From Calycina herbarum (Eukaryota; Ascomycota; Leotiomycetes; Helotiales; Pezizellaceae), in assembly GCA_001414485.1 (NCBI GenBank), contig LLEY01000122.1, forward strand, positions 124,001 to 188,000: 64,000 nt of DNA, given 5' to 3'. Both the position numbers and the translations under genes were made by a program. Each line of letters opens with the position of its first letter. Position 1 is the stretch's first letter. Under the pieces are notes generated by a model, which saw only the letters and a list, made by a program, of their open reading frames with translations, ran no database searches and was not told where the DNA came from. Positions 57,801 to 64,000 of this stretch are shown here, in pieces.

Positions 57801-58240
57801 ATGTCTCGAGGCAGAACATCACACTGCAGCAAGCGTATGCCCATGGGTTCACGGCAGTCAAGGTGGTCCCATAATGTAATTTTCATAGGCACTCCGCCAC
57901 CAGGGGCCAGAGAAGGGCAAGGTCAAGTGAGTAAAGAAATGTCACTCAACTCCAAACAATCAGCTAACGAGACTAGGGCTACTCTAAAGAAGGAGTGCAT
58001 CCGCAACCCGGAGAAAATGGCCTTGTATCGAGCAAGAAGCACAGCTCGAAACGAGAGAAAGTAGGAGTTGAAGAAGCAGGGCCGGGTCCTCTCGGAGGCC
58101 TAGATGAAGAAGGTGGGAGAGGAGGGAACCAAGACATAGTAAGTCGATTCATGAATCATAAGTGCCCAGGTTTGACTTGACGTAGTGAAGGAGAAATTGG
58201 AGCAACAAGAGGGCATTTGTGGTCCGGCGATTGAAGAAAG
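57801..58240 (+). pseudogene. Decayed coding segment rich in Lys/Glu/Arg
   Basis: One frame gives ATLKKECIRNPEKMALYRAR, then continues past TAG stops as ELKKQGRVLSEA and MKKVGEEGTKT; another frame continues DVVKEKLEQQEGICGPAIEE at about 58177. TAG in place of CAG fits RIP-like decay. The family is not recognised. Confidence 0.35.
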
Positions 58241-59689
58241 AGCGCTATGCTAACTAGTATGCGCAGGAGTTGGAATTCATAACAACAATTGTTGTTGCGG
58301 ACTCTGGCTTAACATGTTACTCAGGGGTGTAGTGTAAGAGTTCATGTTTAAGAGGGGGTGATGTCTCTCTTAACATGGTACTCTGGGGTGTGCCGTATGA
58401 GCCTCGTATTTAGATTGTAATGAAACACATTATACCTTAGGCGGGGTTTACCCCTCGACCATTCGCCTGTGAAATGAGTCTCAGCGAGACCCTGCACTTC
58501 TTCCGCCAAAACAGCCACTCCGCCTTTTCAACATCTTTACAACAATTCTTTGCATTTTACCCCTTCCCGAATCTGCGCTTTCTCTATGCGCTTCAGCGGT
58601 AAGTCAACACCACCCTGTATTATTGCACAAAAGACCAAAGGCTGACAATTGCTGAGAAGATAGTGTAGCCACGAGACTTTTATTCGCAGATCAATGCCTT
58701 GGATTTTGTTGAAACCCTCCATTCTAAGTCGTCATAGGCCTACTTTACAATTCCTTCGAACGCAGATTGCTTTGCTTCAAACAATACCATTATGGACCAA
58801 GACAATGATGGCCTCCCTTTCCGTGAGTTTTATTAACAATTATCTCCATGATTTTGCTTTTTTTATGAGCGCCAGTGCTCTTTTCACTAAAGCTAACGAC
58901 ATTCCTGAAACAGAAATACACTATACACCACCAGCAGAATCAGTCGTCATCATCCCAACCATATCCAAGATCCTTTGCTGGTGTCACTTCCTCTGAAGAA
59001 AGAGCAGACAGATTTTACCTATAAAAGAGACATGTTCCCACAGACTGTGAGATCATCACAGCGATACGGACTCGTTCCAGTTTACTACCTACCTTCTTGG
59101 TTCTGTTCTCCGCGGAGGACTTTGTCGCTTCGGCCCTGGGGGTGAGTCCAACCTTTTCTTTTTTTTGGCAACACCAAGCATATCCCTACTATGTTTCAAC
59201 AATAAAAGCGCTGCTACTGTCGCTTTCCTTACAACTGTCGATCTTGGTGTTGTCACCGATTTTGATGCTGTTTTCGAAATCACTTCCCTCTTTCATGGGT
59301 TTCATGCAGAAACAATGTTCATTGAAAACTGTTTTGCCAAAGGTCTTAAACAATCTATTTAACTCAATAGGATGGCTTGGAGTAGTGGAGAATGCTGAAT
59401 CTTAATTATCTCAAGTTATCTAGTAAGTTGTGTTATTTAGCTTGATAATTTGGTACCTTTGGCATAACAGCTTTGATGGAAGTATTTGAAATGATCTTAC
59501 AACCGCAAATTCCCAAGTATCAAGTGGTTTGACAGGATATTTTGCGACGATTGGGTTCTTGGATTCTTTCTGCCTCGGCTATCGCCTTCTTCAAATGAGA
59601 TTAAGAAAACAAGTTAACCATGACAACAGGACCTGAGAATCTCAACCGCTACCCCAAAGAACAAGCCTGGTGGTGCTGACCCTGCCGCC

Positions 59690-59971
59690 ATGCCTATGCA
59701 AGGTGGTAGGGGTGGTGCTGCCGGGGGTGCCGGGGGTGCCGGTATGGGTGCTCCAGGCATGTATTCTATGGGTGCCCCTCCACCATTGGGATACTACAGT
59801 GCGCCACAACCAATGAACCAGAAGACTCGAGCAGGGAGAGCATCGAGAGGCCAAGGGACTTTTCAAACGGGCTTTCGGTTTCCAACTGCTAGAGCCAATC
59901 CAAACGAAGAGGATCAACATATCGAAAGTCCACACTTAGCAACGGCGAGAAAGTCAGTTCACAGGCCCTAA
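59690..59971 (+). CDS. Gly/Ala-rich open frame, doubtful
   Basis: The frame has a Gly-Gly-Ala-rich segment (GGRGGAAGGAGGAGMGAPGM), then a Pro/Tyr part (PPPLGYYSAPQPMNQ) and a basic RAGRASRGQG. It stays open upstream to about 59636. This looks like a low-complexity piece of an RNA-binding or coat-like protein, but no domain flanks it. It may be another fragment in the mosaic. Confidence 0.3.
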   Translation: MPMQGGRGGAAGGAGGAGMGAPGMYSMGAPPPLGYYSAPQPMNQKTRAGRASRGQGTFQTGFRFPTARANPNEEDQHIESPHLATARKSVHRP

Positions 59972-60107
59972 CAACACCACTTTTGTGGTGGGGTTGGAGT
60001 TCATATCTTGTGGCTACGCAAGTCTGCCACTTGACTACGACCACAAGACCTGCAAATCAGTCTATTGGCTATGCACCTGCCACAATCTATCTTAACCCTC
60101 CCAACCC

Positions 60108-60470
60108 ATTCTTGCACCTATAGCTCTGAGTTTTCTCCGCACTCGCCATCCGTCGTTTCTTCTATCACGTCGGATTTGAGAATTTTTGACCCCCGGGTTC
60201 CTGCTTCGGCCTCGAACCACCTAGTACACCTTATACCAATCCATGGACCTGCCCCAACTTTGGGCTCCGACAATAGAAAGCCCTTGAGTCCCAAGAGTCC
60301 CAAAACAGACAATTTCGTTTTGAAGATGCCATCCACGATATCGCGTGGTGCGAACTCAACGTAAATCAAATTGTTCCTGCGTGCGGAGAAGGAGCAGTCA
60401 AGCTATACGACGTACCACTCGATGGTCACCCCATCGCCCAAGGCACGAATATGCTCAAGAGGTTTAAGTG
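60108..60470 (+). pseudogene. PEX7-like WD40 fragments in swapped order
   Basis: Fragment 1 (about 60108-60260) reads SCTYSSEFSPHSPSVVSSIT then SDLRIFDPRVPASASNHL and IPIHGPAP, matching a middle-to-late WD repeat of fungal PEX7, the receptor for peroxisomal PTS2 proteins. Fragment 2 (about 60313-60470) reads RFEDAIHDIAWCELNVNQIV, then ACGEGAVKLYDVPLDGHPIA, and after a one-base shift HEYAQEV, matching an earlier WD repeat that should come before fragment 1. The rest of the propeller was not found. The identification is from family knowledge by eye. Confidence 0.6.
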
Positions 60471-61564
60471 GCTCTGCTTCGGATTCCGAGGAACAGACCG
60501 AGCATCAATCCCTACTTGTTCTTTGAAAAGATAATCAGCGTCATATCAACTTCAAAAATATATTCCCACGGCTGCAGACCACAAGAGGAGTTCAAATCGA
60601 CAACTCACCCCAGCCTAACGACTCAAATACACAAAGGATCGATTATTTGTATGAAGAATCAGGCTGTCGAGAAGAAATTTATCGAGTACGACGATGAGGG
60701 ACTCATTCTCCATGTCCATTATCCCTTAAAGCGAGGGGGCCATCTCCTTTTCTAAGGAGAAATGGCTATCAACCAAATGCAAGGCTAGAGTCGGTTGGCC
60801 AGCTCAAAACGGCTTCCCTCAAGTAAGAGGTTAGCCAACAATGCAACATGGTCCCGGTTGGCCAACCGATTCAAACTTCAGATTCACGGAATTTGGGATC
60901 TTCTTTTTGCTTCTTAGTCCATCTGGGGGGCAGGCACCTCATCAAAAAAGAAGTTGTCATTCACGCATAATTACTGGGATTGGAGGAAAGAATCTTTTTT
61001 TGCAAGCGTGCAACAAAATACCAGATGTAACCTTAGGGGTCTCCGCCACGCATAACTTCCTCACCAAATATGATGTCACCACTTCCATTTCATTGCGTTA
61101 AATTACGAATGTGGTTGTAGTTCTCAAACAGTATTGGGGGAGGATGAGCGAAACCGAATCAGTGCCAGTCAAGTCAACCGTGCCATGAACCGATGGTCCT
61201 CCCTTCGCATCACAATCAGACAACCGCAGCCTGTTGCGCCTTCTCAGAAACCAGTTAAACAGTTTTGGTTTTTGGTACCGCAATAACAATCTTGACTCCC
61301 TCGATGGCACCCGGCAACTTTCTCTTGCATGACCCTCAACCAAAATCATGACCGACATATGCCATCAATTTTCTTCATGTCGAAAATACGGCTACCAAGG
61401 AGCAGAATAGAGCAGCAAAGGATAGAAAGAACTGGACTCGCTTAAGGTCAATTATGTGTCCTCAAACCCATGCCATTGATGTGTGCTCGGAGAAAAAAGG
61501 CTAGTTCCGTATGAAGACCCCCTTGCCTGAAAAGGTTTGAGAAGGCATTTAAGCATTCCACGGA

Positions 61565-61804
61565 ATGCAAGGACCCAGTCCTGGCAAAATGAAGCCAAAG
61601 ATCATCAAGCGACTTGCCCAGAACCATGAAATCCAAGCACTTCGCGACAAAGGTGGAAACGAGGCAAAGGCAAAGCGTGTTTGCATGCAAAAGGTCAAGG
61701 AGCAGATGGCTACCCTCACACTGGACAACTATGTCAAACAAACGAGCACCCCAAGAGCCACATCTGGCTCAGATAGCAGAGGTTCTTGGGGTGTTGGTTT
61801 CTAA
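61565..61804 (+). CDS. Small basic ORF, 79 residues
   Basis: ATG 61565 to a stop at 61802-61804. A Lys/Arg-rich helical stretch (KPKIIKRLAQNHEIQALRDK, AKAKRVCMQKVKEQMATL) precedes a Ser/Gly-rich tail. It has protein-like composition but no known domain. It could be an exon of the gene whose exons appear at 62263-62612. Confidence 0.3.
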   Translation: MQGPSPGKMKPKIIKRLAQNHEIQALRDKGGNEAKAKRVCMQKVKEQMATLTLDNYVKQTSTPRATSGSDSRGSWGVGF

Positions 61805-62262
61805 CCTCTCTCCAAGAAGAGGAAGGCATTCCCTCGCAGTTCCACGCTCCCTGAGCTGCCCAGAAATGGCCGCCAAGCACCACTCGCGGTGATAAAGGGG
61901 CCCTATGTTGGGCAGGAGCTTTCAGACCAACGGCGATCCAACAACAACATGGTTGGGGACAGAGATGTGTTTGACTATCATATGGCAGTCCGCCGCCATT
62001 GACATTGAACCTGTCATTGATTTCGTGCAAGAAAAGTGTTCGCCTCCATACACCGAAAACCAAAAAGAATTGTCAGAACATGTATAAAATATGGTCTCAA
62101 TGACCTCGGGGATATCGAGGCACCGTTTTGACCAGAGGGCCAACACCACCAAATCGCGACCGTTCAAGAACTCCAACACCTAGGGACTATCGCAGAGCTG
62201 CTCACGCAGAAGCAGAGGACGTAATCGAGACTGTCTCCACACCTATTATCCAAATACCAAAT

Positions 62263-62612
62263 ATGGCGATTTACGTCGCCAACCCCCTCAAAGAGGGTGA
62301 GTTGGTTTTCAAGAACCACCAGCGCTGCGAGGTTGCCGGCATGAGCTGGGAAGCATTTGTTGTAAGAAATTTATTTCACAATGTGTATCTTAGAATCATA
62401 CTAATAATGCCCAAAAATAGGAGGGATGGAACGAGTGCGATGGCCGGCGAGAGTGCAAAACTTTCGTCAATTCTGCTCGGGAGCTGCGCTGGGCAAGACA
62501 GAACCCGGAAGATGGTGTCTTGAGCCCTTCTGAAAAGAAATGGAGAAAGAAATGTCCTTGGGGGGTAACCACGGCCACCTTCCACAGAATGTGGCAGCAC
62601 TTCGAGCGGTGA
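62263..62612 (+). CDS. Two-exon orphan ORF, 96 residues
   Basis: Exons 62263-62361 and 62421-62612 join in phase 0 over a 59-bp intron with a GTAAGA donor, a CATACTAATAATG branch and an AAATAG acceptor. It reads MAIYVANPLKEGELVFKNHQ, then WEAFV-EGWNECDGRRECKTF, WARQNPEDGVLSPSEKKW and ATFHRMWQHFER. Upstream the frame stays open with PNRDRSRTPTPRDYRRAAHA, so the gene may be longer. This is the best splice evidence in the last 10 kb; the function is unknown. Confidence 0.42.
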
Positions 62613-63304
62613 CCTTCAAACTCTCGAGATTTACTGAAGACCTTCTAAAGTGTCTGAGATCCAAGCGCTTTTTCGACGATATCTGTGGTTTCATCACTAA
62701 CAGCTTGATGGCATGCCACTGCCTGGAAGGAATTTTGTTACATGGGCGGGAAGAAGCTCTTGCTTCTACTTCTCTTTGTCACGATGATGATAATTGTGGT
62801 GGGGGTGGAGCCAAAACCACAAAAGCGAACTTAATGACCTCGGTTCCAAGCGAACAACAAGGTATTCGGGCTTCCAAGCCATTCGTCACGAGAGGATTCC
62901 AATGGGGTACCACCGAGCCAAAGAATCACAATTAGGAGAGTTGTGTTCTTTCCTGGGGAACTATCATGATTAGCATCCTCCGTCTCTTCGTCTTCATTGA
63001 GAATAACTACACCAAATCCATGGAGCGGACTGCGAATCGTCATCTCTATAGTAGAACCGATTCGAAATACGATCCAAACTCAAGATCAACAATTCTTTCA
63101 GATCGAAGAGCAAGGACCTACCTTGACAGAACCTATCTCCAAGTCAACTACCATTGGCATTGAACAATCTGGCTGAATAATGAAATTGAAGGAATACGAG
63201 GATTCGGTGATCATCCCATTAAACGTCAAGAAGTTCAGCAAAAGTTCTTTCGATTCGCGGATAACATTGATGGTGGCACCACCACAACTTGTCGTTTTAC
63301 GGAA

Positions 63305-63637
63305 TGACTCGAGGTGTGGGCATGAGAGTGCATTTATCTATGGGAGAGTCTATGGAAACACCTTTCTTTTGTTATTCCTACACCACCAGAAAAACCACAA
63401 GTTTTGTCCTTTTGCGGAGTGACTCAAGATGTGGGCATGAGAGTGCGTTTATCTATGGGAGAGTCCATGGAAACACCTTTCTTTTGTTATTCCTACACCA
63501 CCAGAAAAACCACAAGTTTTGTCCTTTTGCGGAGTGACTCGAGATGTGGGCATGAGAGTGCGTTTATCTATGGGAGAGTCCATGGAAGCACCTTTCTTTG
63601 TTATTCCTACAAGCTGCCTGAGCAACAGGGGATCTAG
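63305..63637 (+). repeat. 115-bp tandem repeat, three units
   Basis: Units begin TGACTCRAGRTGTGGGCATG at 63305, 63420 and 63535. Units 1 and 2 are nearly identical over their whole length; unit 3 breaks off after about 80 bp. Because 115 is not a multiple of three, each unit shifts the frame, so this is not a coding repeat. Confidence 0.93.
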
Positions 63638-64000
63638 GCTTCCATATGGCCCTGCAACCATCCACTCTTCACGATATGGTTGTCGTTGAAAATTCTTCGG
63701 GAATGGGTAATGGCGAGAATGATACCTCGGGTGGGGATTTGGGAAACAACAATGGAATTGTCAATGGACCGCCACGGGCATGACGGTACTTCTCGCTTGG
63801 CACAGCAATGGAATTGTCAACGGACATTACGATTTTGAAAGGTATCTTCCCAAAGTTACCAAACGAAACCTTGCTGGTTTTCTTCTTTTCCGTTGTTTTT
63901 CCTTTCCCAACTACGGAATTCGTTTGATGAGGCTGTTTCAACATCGAACGACAACCAAAAGTTTAGACACTCTTTGCAAAATCGACATCACAGACATCAA
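63638..64000. other. Right edge, nothing firm
   Basis: Contains a short repeated phrase CAATGGAATTGTCAAYGGAC (about 63751 and 63805). The minus-strand frame 63669-63944 is not convincing. Confidence 0.35.

Larger units (their letters stand above)
55255..58475. repeat. Repeated CTTAGGCGGGG block, two copies
   Basis: ACCTTAGGCGGGGCTCGCGC...CTCGACCATTCGCTTGTG at about 55298-55335 recurs as ACCTTAGGCGGGGTTTACCC...CTCGACCATTCGCCTGTG at about 58434-58471, both after AAACA-ATT-TA. Also GAGTTCATAACAACAATTGT (about 57426) resembles GAATTCATAACAACAATTGT (about 58272). The coordinates here span the two copies of the first pair and the DNA between. Confidence 0.6.

Noticed and set aside
63305..63637. 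CRISPR-like array
   Set aside because: Units are contiguous 115-bp repeats without unique spacers, in a fungal context.
1..64000. Starship-type giant transposon
   Set aside because: No tyrosine recombinase (DUF3435-like captain) was recognised at either end, and no direct repeat boundary could be found.
1..64000. tRNA and rRNA genes
   Set aside because: No cloverleaf-like A/B-box pairs or rRNA-like blocks were recognised by eye; a covariance search would be needed to exclude small ones.

Overview
The window looks like nuclear DNA of a filamentous ascomycete. Protein-coding genes are interrupted by short GT-AG introns (about 45-130 bp, often with a CTAAC/CTGAC-like branch point). There are Fot1/pogo and Tc1/mariner transposons full of TAG codons at former CAG or TGG positions, with AT-rich tracts, which is the pattern left by repeat-induced point mutation (RIP). 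A Zn2Cys6 regulator, SMYD-like SET/MYND proteins and an NLR-type lipase module fit Pezizomycotina. A Leotiomycete is my guess, not shown by the sequence.

Left part (1-16.5 kb): a small secreted cysteine protein (443-1055); an AT-rich decayed tract; a Zn2Cys6 transcription factor whose zinc cluster is split over two micro-exons (3588-5637); a large single-exon membrane-anchored protein (8064-10139); two orphan genes (11843-12546 and 13559-14505, the latter unresolved); and a minus-strand lipase with a GHSMGG serine motif and a probable GC-AG intron (15553-16417).

Middle (16.9-31 kb): a broken fructosamine-kinase gene holding a 510-bp TA-flanked inverted-repeat element; a broken histidine-phosphatase (SHB17-like) gene; two tandem SET/MYND genes, of which the first is intact and the second carries an apparent frameshift; a protease-like gene with two in-frame TAG codons; and small acidic minus-strand ORFs around a 601-bp hAT-type element with an 8-bp target duplication.

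Transposon-rich part (31.2-47.8 kb): a Fot-like element with a second, different Fot-like element nested inside it in opposite orientation; an 83-bp near-perfect palindrome; a well-formed six-exon CCCH zinc-finger/NYN-like gene (36013-37795, minus); a 182-bp MITE; an intact delta-12-type fatty acid desaturase (40566-42170); a Tc1/mariner element; and a third Fot-like element.

Right part (47.8-64 kb): few convincing genes. It holds a 103-bp and a 115-bp tandem repeat, a long inverted repeat, many short duplicated blocks, short exon-like segments with good splice sites, and two PEX7-like WD40 pieces lying in the reverse of their normal order. I read it as a mosaic of decayed and duplicated gene fragments. 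A 28-bp AAATCGC-repeat sequence occurs in inverted orientation at 1.68 kb and 57.2 kb.

No operon-like logic applies. Apart from the tandem SET/MYND pair, the genes do not form an evident pathway cluster. No rRNA, tRNA or CRISPR array was recognised.
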